From: Chloracidobacterium sp.
Lineage (GTDB): Bacteria > Acidobacteriota > Blastocatellia > Chloracidobacteriales > Chloracidobacteriaceae
Reading direction: 5' to 3'
Assembly (NCBI GenBank): GCA_025057975.1
Contig: JANWUV010000018.1
Coordinates: forward strand, 1-62,209
DNA: 62,209 bases
The notes beneath the pieces are model-generated. The model ran no database searches and was not told the origin of the DNA. It was given only the letters and a program-made list of their open reading frames with translations. Both the position numbers and the translations under genes were made by a program. Shown piece by piece: positions 26,905-35,939 of this stretch (positions are counted from its first letter, which is position 1; every line of letters starts with the position of its first letter).

Positions 26905-26951
26905 GGCGTCCGGCGGACGCCCCATCTTGCGTTGTAACGTTTCGAAGCGTT
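26905..26951. promoter_or_regulatory. Dyad elements between the hydrolase and bchX
   Basis: In the divergent intergenic region two inverted repeats are visible. At 26905-26921 there is a perfect 7-bp stem with a 3-base loop (GGCGTCC/GGACGCC). At 26936-26951 there is a 16-base near-palindrome (AACGTTTCGAAGCGTT, one mismatch). The second lies about 50 bases upstream of the bchX start and could be an operator. No convincing -35/-10 pair was found. Confidence 0.35.
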
Positions 26952-26999
26952 TTCCCCACGGCGCTGAAGACGGAAAGCCTTCCTTGCGGAGGATGCTTC

Positions 27000-27884
27000 A
27001 TGTCGGCACGTCGCGTTGTCGCCATTTACGGCAAAGGTGGAAGCGGCAAGTCTTTCATCACCTCGAATCTCAGTTACTATCTGGCCAGCAAGTCGCATCG
27101 CGTTCTGCAAATCGGCTGCGATCCCAAACACGACTCCACAGCGCTGTTGTTCGGCGGCAAGTCGCTACCGACGCTGCTGGAAGCTTGGGCGCTACGTCAG
27201 GAAGCCAAGGCCGCCAACCCTGTACCATCTGTCAGTGAAGTGGTGTTCAAGCGCCACGGCGTCTTTGCCATGGAACTGGGCGGCCCGGAAGTTGGGCGCG
27301 GCTGTGGCGGACGCGGCATCACTCTCAGTTTCGATCTGCTGGCGCAGATGGGGTTTGAAGACTGGGAGTTTGACTACGTCATCTATGACTTCTTAGGCGA
27401 CGTAGTCTGCGGCGGCTTTGGGACGCCGATTGCCAAATCCATGGTGCGGGACATCATTCTCGTCGGCGGCAACGACCATCAGGCGCTCTATGTCGTCAAC
27501 AACCTCTGCAGCGCCGTCCGCTACTTCGCCGAGCAGGGCGGTACGACGCGCGTCCTTGGGATGATCATCAATCGGGACGACGGCTCGGGTTGGGGCGAGC
27601 GGTATGCGCAGGAAGCCGGCATTGACATCATCACCCGCATTCCGCTGTCTGACGAAATCCGCAACCGCAGCATGGCGTTTCAGTTGATTTCGGACGACCC
27701 GAAACATCGCGGCTACTTTGAAGACATCGAGTGGGCCATTCTGCACGGAACGCCGAAACTCCCCAAAGCCGTGGACTTTGAAGCCTTTTCAAGCGACATC
27801 ATGCGAACGCGCAACCTTGGCGGTCTCGACCCGGCGCTGGAGGAAGACCTCATGCCGTCACAGTTGGAGTGCATGGTGCTGTGA
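27000..27884 (+). CDS. bchX: Chlorophyllide a reductase iron protein BchX
   Basis: 294 residues. The NifH-like P-loop is IYGKGGSGKS (residues 9-18). Further BchX signatures are IGCDPKHDSTALLFGGK, FAMELGGPEVGRGCGGRGI (with a [4Fe-4S] cysteine), DFLGDVVCGGFG (second cluster cysteine), VGGNDHQALYVVNN and INRDDGSG. BchX donates electrons to BchYZ, which reduces the C7-C8 bond of chlorophyllide a on the way to bacteriochlorophyll a. The ATG at 27000 has GGAGG seven bases upstream. It is shorter at the N-terminus than proteobacterial BchX. bchY and bchZ are not in the window. Confidence 0.93.
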   Translation: MSARRVVAIYGKGGSGKSFITSNLSYYLASKSHRVLQIGCDPKHDSTALLFGGKSLPTLLEAWALRQEAKAANPVPSVSEVVFKRHGVFAMELGGPEVGRGCGGRGITLSFDLLAQMGFEDWEFDYVIYDFLGDVVCGGFGTPIAKSMVRDIILVGGNDHQALYVVNNLCSAVRYFAEQGGTTRVLGMIINRDDGSGWGERYAQEAGIDIITRIPLSDEIRNRSMAFQLISDDPKHRGYFEDIEWAILHGTPKLPKAVDFEAFSSDIMRTRNLGGLDPALEEDLMPSQLECMVL

Positions 27885-27916
27885 ACGGGCAGCGCGCTGG
27901 CTTTCAGCTCACCGTA

Positions 27917-27946
27917 GGCCGTGCCTTCCGGCGGACGGGCACGGCC
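27917..27946 (+). terminator. Hairpin after bchX
   Basis: A perfect 9-bp stem (GGCCGTGCC/GGCACGGCC) with a 12-base loop lies 33 bases after the bchX stop. There is no T-run, so it is at best an atypical or Rho-assisted terminator. The rest of the gap to nuoJ shows no gene. Confidence 0.4.
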
Positions 27947-28160
27947 GCCGCTGCGCTTGGGATTGAAAAACGCCCCCAAGACTCAATTCGTCGCAGGCGC
28001 AACGCCTTCTAGAAACCGGCGTCTAGGGCTACTGCGGCCTTTGCGTGGTTTTCCGGCCTTGATTTTTTGGTTTGAAAAACATTCCAATCGGGGCGTGTGA
28101 AAACTCACAGTGCCGTGCAGGCCGCCACGCGGCCGTACGTGCGACCACTGCCGGGCGGCT

Positions 28161-28658
28161 ATGACCTTTCAAAAACTTCTATTCATTGGTTTTGCGACGC
28201 TGGTTTTAGGTGGGGCCATATCGGTTGTTGTCCTGCGCAATCCGCTGTATGGGGCCTTTGCGCTGATCACGTCCTTTGTTGGGCTATCGGCGCTTTATGT
28301 CCTGATGGGCGCGCAGTTTATCGGCGCGGCGCAGATTGTCGTCTACGCTGGCGCAATTATGATGCTGTTTGTTTTTGTCATCATGCTGCTCAACGTCCGC
28401 GCCGACGAAGAGCGCCCGCCGCGCCACCGCTTTCTGGCGTGGCTGGCTGTGCCGCTTGCGCTGCTGTTCACTGTACCGGTGTGGCTTGCCGTCACTGGCG
28501 TGACAGGCGACCGCACGCCGTCCGGCGACGCTGGGACAGTTGAGCGGGTGGGCAAAAACCTCATGACACGCTACCTGCTGCCGTTCGAGCTGACTTCCGT
28601 CCTGATTCTGCTAGCGGTCGTCGGCGCGCTGCACTTGGCGAAGCGGGAAAAGGAGTGA
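28161..28658 (+). CDS. nuoJ: NADH-quinone oxidoreductase subunit J
   Basis: 165 residues with about five membrane spans. The family core is visible as VVVLRNPLYGAFALI, ALYVLMGAQFIGAAQIVVYAGAIMMLFVF in part, and MLLNVR. NuoJ is a membrane-arm subunit of complex I. The ATG at 28161 is the conserved start; the open frame runs further upstream without similarity. The next gene begins four bases after the stop region, so transcription is shared. Confidence 0.92.
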   Translation: MTFQKLLFIGFATLVLGGAISVVVLRNPLYGAFALITSFVGLSALYVLMGAQFIGAAQIVVYAGAIMMLFVFVIMLLNVRADEERPPRHRFLAWLAVPLALLFTVPVWLAVTGVTGDRTPSGDAGTVERVGKNLMTRYLLPFELTSVLILLAVVGALHLAKREKE

Positions 28659-28662
28659 GGGT

Positions 28663-29346
28663 ATGCAATATGCACACCGGCTTTGGCTGTGTTTGCTGTT
28701 TCTAGCGCCGACGCTGCTGCACGCGCCGACCGGCGTGCAAGCACAGACGGGGGAGCGAACTGAGTACTTGATGGTGGGCTACGCGCCTAAAGGACGCATC
28801 CCCGGCGTCGTGGTCTATCGGAATGACGGCGGCACGCTGCGCGGCAAGTGGACGAACGGTCAGGCGCGGGGGCGCATTTTGACTGAAACGGCTGTGCCGG
28901 AGTCGCTGACCAACGGTATCGAGGGCACATACGAGACGACCGGCGTGAATCCCGACGGGCGGACGTATCGCGGCAAGCTCGGCGTTCGCAAAATCGGCGA
29001 CAAGGTTTATACGTTGGCTTGGACGAACGGCGACACCGGCATTGGGATTCTCGCCGGCCAAGTCCTCGTCGTCGGGTATGGAGAGCAAGCCGGCGTCATG
29101 ATTTACGCGCTTAGGAAGGACGGCGGTGGTGACGGCGGCTGGACCACGGTTGCCGCCGCTGGCGGCATTGGACGCGAACAGTTTTTCGGCGGCGGCGGCC
29201 TCACGGCGACACATCGGACCAAAGGCACGCTGCCGAACGGTGCGCCCTATGAAGGGATGGTGACCATCACAAAGGAGGGAAACACCTACCGTCTGGTTTG
29301 GTCAACGGGTGAAGTCGGCATCGGGCTGCTGACTACGGCCAAGTAG
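28663..29346 (+). CDS. Secreted protein of unknown function inside the nuo cluster
   Basis: 227 residues. It has a signal peptide (LWLCLLFLAPTLLHAPTGVQAQ) and then beta-rich repeats. The pattern Y-x-G-x-(V/L)-x-(I/V)-x-x-x-x-x-x-Y-x-L-x-W-(T/S)-x-G-(D/E)-x-GIG(I/L)L occurs twice, near residues 105-130 and 195-225, with a related half-repeat near 50-65. I do not recognise a family. It lies between nuoJ (gap of 4 bases) and nuoK (gap of 12 bases), the only non-complex I gene in this cluster. Confidence 0.75.
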   Translation: MQYAHRLWLCLLFLAPTLLHAPTGVQAQTGERTEYLMVGYAPKGRIPGVVVYRNDGGTLRGKWTNGQARGRILTETAVPESLTNGIEGTYETTGVNPDGRTYRGKLGVRKIGDKVYTLAWTNGDTGIGILAGQVLVVGYGEQAGVMIYALRKDGGGDGGWTTVAAAGGIGREQFFGGGGLTATHRTKGTLPNGAPYEGMVTITKEGNTYRLVWSTGEVGIGLLTTAK

Positions 29347-29358
29347 AGCGAGGCGGCT

Positions 29359-29661
29359 ATGGTTCCGTTATCGTGGTATCTCGTCCTCAGCGCGGCGCTT
29401 TTCGCCATCGGCGCGGTCGGGGTGTTTGTCAAAAACAACATCATTTCAACGCTGCTGTGTCTAGAACTCATGCTCAACGCGGCGAATCTAGCGTTTGTCG
29501 CGTTTTCGGCCTTCCAAGGAACAATCGAGGGACAACTCTTCGTCGTCCTCGTAATGGCTGTGGCGGCGGCGGAAGCAGGCGTTGGGCTGGCCATTGTCAT
29601 TGCGCTGTTCCGTAACCGGGAAACGCTTGATGTGGATGAATCAAGCCTTCTGAAACTTTGA
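29359..29661 (+). CDS. nuoK: NADH-quinone oxidoreductase subunit K
   Basis: 100 residues, three membrane spans, full family length. Typical features are FAIGAVGVFVKNNII, LLCLELMLNAANLAFV with the conserved Glu of span 2, and AVAAAEAGVGLAIVIALFR with the second Glu. NuoK forms part of the proton path of complex I. It overlaps the open frame of nuoL. Confidence 0.95.
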   Translation: MVPLSWYLVLSAALFAIGAVGVFVKNNIISTLLCLELMLNAANLAFVAFSAFQGTIEGQLFVVLVMAVAAAEAGVGLAIVIALFRNRETLDVDESSLLKL

Positions 29662-29708
29662 CCTGCGCCCTGTCCGCGCTGGTCGGCGGACAGGGTTTAA
29701 GCACGGGC

Positions 29709-31652
29709 ATGCTGGTTCTCATGATCGCTGCGCCGCTGGTCGGCGCGCTGCTGTTGACCTTCACTGGCCGTCGCCTCGGCGAGCGTCTGACGGGCGTCAT
29801 CGCTTGTTTGTCCGTCGCTGTCGCGGCTGGATGCGCGTTCGCAGCTTTCTTCCTCAAACTGCTGCCCACTGCGCCGGATGCGGAGGGCGTCCGGCGCGTC
29901 ACCGAGCGGCTTGGCATATGGTTCAGCGTCGGAAACTTCAGCGCCGACTTCGGTCTTGTTCTTGATCCGTTGTCGGGCGTGATGGCGCTTTTCATTACGG
30001 GCGTCGGACTGCTCATTCACATCTTCGCCGTCGGCTACATGCACGGGGACAACGGCTACGCGCGGTTTTTCGCCGCCCTGAACCTGTTTGTCGCCGCGAT
30101 GCTGACGCTCGTCTTAGCCGACAACCTGCCGCTGATGTTCGTCGGCTGGGAAGGCGTCGGCGTCTGCTCCTACCTGCTGATTGGTCACTATTTCACCCGT
30201 GACGAAGCGGCGGACGCCGCGCGCAAGGCGTTTGTCTATAACCGCATCGGCGACGCCGGCATCGTGTTGGCGACCATGTTGCTCTTTACGCAGGCGGGGA
30301 GCGTCAACTTTGCGGCTATCAGTCGCTGGGCGGCGCAACAGCCGGTGGAAACGCTTGGCTGGGCGGCCGTCGGCGCGGGCGGGCTGACGACGGTTGGGCT
30401 GTTGCTGCTGCTGGGCGCAACGGGCAAAAGCGCGCAGATACCGCTCTTTGTCTGGCTGCCGGACGCCATGGCCGGCCCGACGCCCGTTTCAGCGCTCATT
30501 CACGCCGCGACAATGGTGACGGCGGGCGTCTATTTGCTCGTTCGGTTGAATGTCGTGTTTCTCCATGCGCCGACGGCGCTTGCGATCGTGGCGGTGGTTG
30601 GCGCAGTGACGGCGCTTCTCGCAGCGACGATTGCTTTAGGGCAGGACGACATCAAGAAGGTCTTGGCCTACTCGACAGTTTCGCAGTTGGGCTTGATGGT
30701 CATGGCGTGCGGAGCGGGAGCGTTCACCGCCGGGTTGTTTCACGTTACGACACACGCCTTCTTCAAGGCGCTGCTGTTCTTGGGTGCGGGCAGCGTCATT
30801 CACGCGCTGCACGAGGAGCAAAATCTGCGGCGGATGGGCGGGCTGAAGAAGTTCATGCCGGTCACATACTGGACGATGACCGCCGGCTGGCTAGCGATTG
30901 CCGGCTTTCCGCCGCTTTCCGGCTTTTTCAGCAAGGATGCACTCCTGTTTGAAACGTTCACGTCCACCGCGCTGCCGGGCGGTTTGGCGAAAGCGCTCTG
31001 GGCGGTCGGACTACTGACCTCGTTCCTGACGGCGTTTTACATGACGCGCCTGATGACGCTGACCTTTCACGGCGAGCCGCGCGAGGCCGTCGCGCACGGT
31101 CAGCCGCATGAGTCGCCGTTGGTCATGACCGCGCCGCTCGTCGCGCTGGCGCTGCTGTCGGTCTTTGGCGGTGCGCTGGGCCTGCCGGAGGCGTTTGGCA
31201 TGCACCCGTGGATGCGCGAGTTTCTGACACCGCTGGTGGTGGCTCCGGCCGAACTCGCCCACGAAACCGCTTCACATACACTAGAACTCATTCTCATGGG
31301 CGTCTCAAGCGTCGTTGCGCTGTCCGGCATTGCCGCCGGATGGTTGTTCTTCAGGCGGCGACCGCTATGGGAAGCCCCGCGCGCGTTACAGGCGAAGTAC
31401 TGGGTGGATGAGGCCTACGAGGCGGCGATTGTCCGCCCGCTGGCGCTGACGGCGCGGCGCGGCCTGTGGCGGGGACTGGATGTTTCCATCGTGGATGGCT
31501 TGGTTGGCGGCGTCGGGCGGAGTCTTTCCGGCCTTGGCGCGACGTTGCGCGAAATGCAATCCGGCTATGCCCGTGGCTACGTCGTGATGATGTTCATCGC
31601 GGCGCTGTTGATTCTGGGTTACTTCGTTCTTGGTCCAAGGATAGGCGTGTGA
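29709..31652 (+). CDS. nuoL: NADH-quinone oxidoreductase subunit L
   Basis: 647 residues from the ATG at 29709 (MLVLMIAAPLVGALLL), the usual NuoL start; a TTG at 29658 overlapping nuoK is also in frame. Antiporter-like signatures: LMFVGWEGVGVCSYLLIG, DAARKAFVYNRIGDAG, LPDAMAGPTPVSALIHAATMV in part, HVTTHAFFKALLFLGAGSVIH in part, and FPPLSGFFSKD. The long lateral helix region is at the C-terminus. It is a proton-pumping subunit of complex I. Its stop overlaps the GTG start of nuoM. Confidence 0.95.
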   Translation: MLVLMIAAPLVGALLLTFTGRRLGERLTGVIACLSVAVAAGCAFAAFFLKLLPTAPDAEGVRRVTERLGIWFSVGNFSADFGLVLDPLSGVMALFITGVGLLIHIFAVGYMHGDNGYARFFAALNLFVAAMLTLVLADNLPLMFVGWEGVGVCSYLLIGHYFTRDEAADAARKAFVYNRIGDAGIVLATMLLFTQAGSVNFAAISRWAAQQPVETLGWAAVGAGGLTTVGLLLLLGATGKSAQIPLFVWLPDAMAGPTPVSALIHAATMVTAGVYLLVRLNVVFLHAPTALAIVAVVGAVTALLAATIALGQDDIKKVLAYSTVSQLGLMVMACGAGAFTAGLFHVTTHAFFKALLFLGAGSVIHALHEEQNLRRMGGLKKFMPVTYWTMTAGWLAIAGFPPLSGFFSKDALLFETFTSTALPGGLAKALWAVGLLTSFLTAFYMTRLMTLTFHGEPREAVAHGQPHESPLVMTAPLVALALLSVFGGALGLPEAFGMHPWMREFLTPLVVAPAELAHETASHTLELILMGVSSVVALSGIAAGWLFFRRRPLWEAPRALQAKYWVDEAYEAAIVRPLALTARRGLWRGLDVSIVDGLVGGVGRSLSGLGATLREMQSGYARGYVVMMFIAALLILGYFVLGPRIGV

Positions 31653-33142
31653 CGTGGTTTGATTCCGGCTCCCTACTCGTATGGCTGACAGCGCTGCCGC
31701 TCATCGGCGCGCTGGTTTTGGTCGGCCTGTCGGCGGCTTCGATTGAACTCGGCCGCCGGTACGCCCTGACGACGGCGCTTGTGACCGCTCTGCTGACGTT
31801 TGGGCTGTCGTTGCGCTTGATTTCGCAACATACCAATTCCGAGCTGTTCCTCAATGCGCCGTGGATTCCGACGCTAGGCGTCAGTTTTCATCTGGCGGTG
31901 GACGGCCTCAGCCTGTGGCTCGTGTTGCTCGTCACGCTGCTCACGCCGTTGGCGATGTTGACGAGCGCGACGATTGTGACGCGCCGCCCTGTATATTTCC
32001 TACTACTCCTGTTGTTTGAAAGCGGACTGATTGGCGTCTTTCTGGCGCGCGACTTGGTGACGTTTTATGTCTTCTGGGAAGTCGTTCTTATTCCGGCCTA
32101 CTTTTTGGTCGGCATGTGGGGCGGGGAAAACCGCTTGGCGGCGGTGACGAAGTTTTTCCTCTACACCGTCGCGGGCAGCTTGCTGATGCTGGCCGCCATC
32201 ATCGGGCTGTACGTCGGACATGGCGCGGTGACCGGACGCTACACCTTTGATTTGGAAACGCTTGTCGCGGCGCGCAATCTGATTCCGGTGGACACGCGCC
32301 GGTGGTGTTTCTGGGGCTTCGCGGCGGCGTTTTTCGTCAAGATTCCGCTGTTTCCGCTGCATACCTGGCAGGCGGACGCCTACGCTGAAGCGCCGACGCC
32401 GGTCGCCGCGCTGCTATCGGGCGCAATGTCGAAGATGGGGACATACGCGCTGGTTCGGTTCGGCGTCGGCCTCTTTCCCGACATCGCCCGCGAATGGGCG
32501 ACGCTCATTTTGGCGTTGGCGGTCGTGAGCATCCTGCACGGCGCGTTGGCGGCGATGGTTCAAACCGACTTGAAGCGGTTGCTCGCCTATTCGTCGCTGA
32601 GCCACTTGGGATTTGTGACGCTGGGCGTATTTTCGTTCACAGCCTATGGCGTCGAAGGCGCCCTGTTTCACATGGCGGCGCATGGCGTGACGACCGGTGC
32701 GCTCTTTTTGCTTGCGGCCATGCTGGAAGCCCGCCGTCAGACGACGGCGTTGGCGGATTTTGGTGGTTTGGCGGGCGCAATGCCGCGTTTTGCCTTCTTG
32801 ATGGTCACGGCAAGCCTCGCCTCAGCCGGCGTACCGTTCACCAACGGCTTTATTGGCGAGTTTCTGACCCTGCTGGGGGCGTTTACATCAGCGCGCTGGT
32901 TCGCCGTCGCGGCCGCCGGCGGGATGATCCTGTCGGCGGTGTATCTGTTGACGGCCGTGCGGCGTACGCTGTTCGGCCCGGCGAAATCCCTGTTTGAAGC
33001 GCCGGATGTGGATTGGCGCGAGACGCTGGCCGTCGCGCCGCTGGTGGTTTTGATGTTGGTGATGGGCGTTGCGCCGCAGCTCTTCCTCAAGCCAACCCGT
33101 CCGGCCATACCGCCGACGGCCGTCGCTGCTGCACGCTCCTGA
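31649..33142 (+). CDS. nuoM: NADH-quinone oxidoreductase subunit M
   Basis: 497 residues from a GTG at 31649 that overlaps the nuoL stop (GTGA). Family features: FYVFWEVVLIPAYFLVGMWGGENR, KFFLYTVAGSLLMLAA, FFVKIPLFPLHTWQADAYAEAPTPVAALLSG (seen as separate short matches), LLAYSSLSHLGF and HMAAHGVTTGALFL. It is a proton-pumping membrane subunit of complex I. No nuoN or other nuo gene follows; the next gene is on the opposite strand, so the remaining subunits must be elsewhere. Confidence 0.95.
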   Translation: MTWFDSGSLLVWLTALPLIGALVLVGLSAASIELGRRYALTTALVTALLTFGLSLRLISQHTNSELFLNAPWIPTLGVSFHLAVDGLSLWLVLLVTLLTPLAMLTSATIVTRRPVYFLLLLLFESGLIGVFLARDLVTFYVFWEVVLIPAYFLVGMWGGENRLAAVTKFFLYTVAGSLLMLAAIIGLYVGHGAVTGRYTFDLETLVAARNLIPVDTRRWCFWGFAAAFFVKIPLFPLHTWQADAYAEAPTPVAALLSGAMSKMGTYALVRFGVGLFPDIAREWATLILALAVVSILHGALAAMVQTDLKRLLAYSSLSHLGFVTLGVFSFTAYGVEGALFHMAAHGVTTGALFLLAAMLEARRQTTALADFGGLAGAMPRFAFLMVTASLASAGVPFTNGFIGEFLTLLGAFTSARWFAVAAAGGMILSAVYLLTAVRRTLFGPAKSLFEAPDVDWRETLAVAPLVVLMLVMGVAPQLFLKPTRPAIPPTAVAAARS

Positions 33143-33380
33143 ATGCGAAGAAGCGGCCTCGCAGAGTATTCCATTGCGCTTCGGGCGTTTTTCGCAAGGA
33201 CACGGCGCTGCGCCGATGTATTGGCAGCGGTGCGCGCCAAAACTACGCACGGGACGCCGTCCACCGGCGACGCTCAGGCCGCCTGCACAGCACCTCTGAG
33301 TGGTTTGCAAACAATCAACGCGCAGGCAAAACGCTCTCTCGCCGGCTGGGGTTGCTTTCAATCAAACTCACTTGACCTGC

Positions 33381-34703
33381 TTAGACGCTGTACAGACGCT
33401 GCGCTTCTTTCCGCAGTTCGGCGCGGAAATCCGGATGGGCGACGTTTACTAACTCCTCGATGCGCTGGCGGACAGTTTTCCCGCACAAGGTGGCGATGCC
33501 CTGCTCAGTCACTACGTAATCAACGTACCCGCGCGTCACCGTCACCATGCTGCCCGGCGGCAACTGTGCGACAATCCGCGACCGACGTTCGCCTCCCACC
33601 ACCGAACTCGACGGCAGCGCAATGATGGAACGCCCCCCTTCGCTGTAGGCCGCCGCCACAGCGAAGACAGTCTGCCCGCCCGGCCCAGAGAAAAGCTTTC
33701 CGTCGAGCGTCTCAGCGGTCACCTGACCCGTCACATCCACATGCAGCCCGTTGTTGATGGCGACGAAGTTTTCCTCGCGGACGAGAACCCGTAGATCGTC
33801 CGTATGGCAGAAATCCCAAAGCTCCACGCGGGGATTCAGGTGAGCCTTCCGCGCTTCCTCAGACGACATGGCTGCCAAGGCCGTGCCCACGACCTTGCCG
33901 GGCGCAATCTGCTTGAAGCGACCCGTCACCACACCCTGCTCCATCAGGTCAATGACGCCGCCGGGGATCAGCTCCGTCTGAATACCCAAGTCGCGCTTGT
34001 CACCCAAGTAGCGCGCCATCGCAGCCGTGACGTCGCCAATGCCGATCTGGAGCGTATCACCGTCACGAATCAACTCGGCGGCGATGAGCGTGCAGATGAC
34101 CTCGGCAGCCGCCTCGGTTTCGGGACTATGCGGCGGCATCGGCGACGGGCGGTCGTCGGCTGGGTTGTGCTCAACGAGCGCGGCCGTTTCGGAAATATGC
34201 ACCCAGTTTTCGCCGTAGGTGCGGATGAGCCGCTCATCAACCTCGCAGATGATCCGCCGGGAGATGTCCATCATCGTCCGGTTCGCCCAAAGGGCACCGC
34301 CGAGGCTCATGAAGCCGTTCTCGTCAGGTGGAGAAGTTTTTACGATGCAGACATCCAGCCCGCGCTCGCCGCCGATGGCAGCCTTCAGCCACGACTGGCG
34401 AAAGTTCGCCAGCGGTAGGTACTCCACCAAGCCGGCGTTCGCCTGCTGACGGTCAGCCGGAGTAGTGAAGGCAGAGACGACACGGAATGCCTCGTGCGTT
34501 TCCGGCGTGGCCCAGACAAACGGCGCCACGTAGTGGTGCAGTTCGACATCACGCAACTCGGTGTGCCGGGCGTAGAGGGCTTTCGCCATCGTTTCAGGCG
34601 TGCTGTTGAACATCCCTACCCAGACACGGTCGCCACTCTGCACCATTCTCGCCGCCTCTTCCGGGCTGCGCAGTTTCTCAGCGTAGCGCGCTTTCCAGTC
34701 CAT
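33381..34703 (-). CDS. Acetyl-CoA hydrolase/CoA-transferase family protein
   Basis: 440 residues from the ATG at 34703, preceded by GGAGG. Motifs of the 4-hydroxybutyrate CoA-transferase/acetyl-CoA hydrolase family: GDRVWVGMFNSTPETMAKAL, TSPPDENGFMSLG, LQIGIGDVTAAMARYL, FVAINNGLHVDVTGQV with the region of the active-site Glu, GPGGQTVFAVAAAYSEGGRSI and YVVTEQGIATLCGKTVRQR. It moves CoA between short-chain acids, acetyl-CoA often being the donor. The gene stands alone. Confidence 0.9.
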   Translation of the reverse strand: MDWKARYAEKLRSPEEAARMVQSGDRVWVGMFNSTPETMAKALYARHTELRDVELHHYVAPFVWATPETHEAFRVVSAFTTPADRQQANAGLVEYLPLANFRQSWLKAAIGGERGLDVCIVKTSPPDENGFMSLGGALWANRTMMDISRRIICEVDERLIRTYGENWVHISETAALVEHNPADDRPSPMPPHSPETEAAAEVICTLIAAELIRDGDTLQIGIGDVTAAMARYLGDKRDLGIQTELIPGGVIDLMEQGVVTGRFKQIAPGKVVGTALAAMSSEEARKAHLNPRVELWDFCHTDDLRVLVREENFVAINNGLHVDVTGQVTAETLDGKLFSGPGGQTVFAVAAAYSEGGRSIIALPSSSVVGGERRSRIVAQLPPGSMVTVTRGYVDYVVTEQGIATLCGKTVRQRIEELVNVAHPDFRAELRKEAQRLYSV

Positions 34704-34924
34704 ACAACCTCCAGCAGTTCCAAACTTCGTCCGCCCCATGGCTCGCCACCATGCGGTGGAGCGCAGTATACCAAGCGCCGAAAGACCAGTCGCCGCCGGA
34801 CTCAAGCGGCTCATTGACGCATTTCCGACGGCGTTGACGCAGCGCGGTTTTCAGTGCGGAACGTCGCCACGCACCAAAAGCAGGCATCCCAGCTACATGT
34901 CTCGCAAAGCGTCTTGGAAGCCCC

Positions 34925-35839
34925 CTAGACCTTTTCCGGCGCAGTTGTTCCAAGAAGCCCCGTTGGACGAACCAGCAGCACTGTCACCAAAATGGCGAAG
35001 GCGACAGCGTCCTTGTATGGGTTGAGCGCCGCCGGCAAATAGCCGGTCGCCAGCGTTTCGGCCAAACCGATGATGACGCCGCCCAATACCGCCCCGGTGA
35101 CGTTGCCGATGCCGCCCAGCACGGCGGCGACAAATGCCTTGAGACCCGTCGTAACGCCGATCAGCGGGTCGAATTTGGGATACCGCAACGCGACAAGCAC
35201 CCCGGCGGCGGCGGCCAGCGCCGACCCTAGCGCAAACGTCAGCGCGATGATGCGGTTCGTATCAATACCCATCAGTTTGGCCGTGTCGAGATCGTGGGCG
35301 ACGGCGCGCATGGCGCGTCCGAAGGATGTTCGGTGAACGAGTTGGTGTAGTCCCACGGTCAGCAGAAGCGACGCGCCCAAAATGGTCAGATCGGGGGTAG
35401 TGACGACCGCCGCGCCGTAGATGGGAAACTGCTTCGGCGGCAGGATTTGCGGAAAAAACTTGGGATTCGCCCCGAAGACGATTTGCCCCATGTTTTCCAA
35501 AAACAACGAGACGCCGATGGCGGTAATCAGCGCCGTCAGCCGCGACGCCTGCCGTACCGGCCGGTACGCCAACCGCTCGATGGCGAGACCCGCGACAGCG
35601 CAGACCGTCATGGCGACCAGCAGGAGCAGCGCCGCCCGTCCAAACGACGGCTCGGCTTCCGAAAAACCGAACCGTAGCGCCGTGTAGTAACCGGCGAATG
35701 TCCCCAGCATGTACACGTCACCGTGGGCGAAGTTAATCAGGCGCAGCACGCCGTAGACCATCGTGTAGCCCAGCGCAATCAGGGCGTAGATGCCACCCAG
35801 CGCCAGTCCGTTGATGAGTTGTTGGATCAAGGTTTCCAT
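34925..35839 (-). CDS. livH: Branched-chain amino acid ABC transporter permease LivH
   Basis: 304 residues, about eight membrane spans. LivH signatures: LINGLALGGIYALIALGYTMVYGVLRLINFAHGD (seen as adjacent short matches), IERLAYRPVR, RAVAHDLDTAKLMGID and VLGGIGNVTGAVLGGVIIGLAE. It would work with LivM, LivG, LivF and a binding protein, none of which are in this window. The ATG at 35839 is the family start. It is divergent from selO. Confidence 0.92.
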   Translation of the reverse strand: METLIQQLINGLALGGIYALIALGYTMVYGVLRLINFAHGDVYMLGTFAGYYTALRFGFSEAEPSFGRAALLLLVAMTVCAVAGLAIERLAYRPVRQASRLTALITAIGVSLFLENMGQIVFGANPKFFPQILPPKQFPIYGAAVVTTPDLTILGASLLLTVGLHQLVHRTSFGRAMRAVAHDLDTAKLMGIDTNRIIALTFALGSALAAAAGVLVALRYPKFDPLIGVTTGLKAFVAAVLGGIGNVTGAVLGGVIIGLAETLATGYLPAALNPYKDAVAFAILVTVLLVRPTGLLGTTAPEKV

Positions 35840-35939
35840 ACGGCAAAGGTGGTTGGTTTCAGTGTGGCGAACGGTTTCAATACGCGCTGCGCGCGGTCGG
35901 CAAACGCCGGTCTCGAACTTGCTGAGAGGAGCTGTCTGC

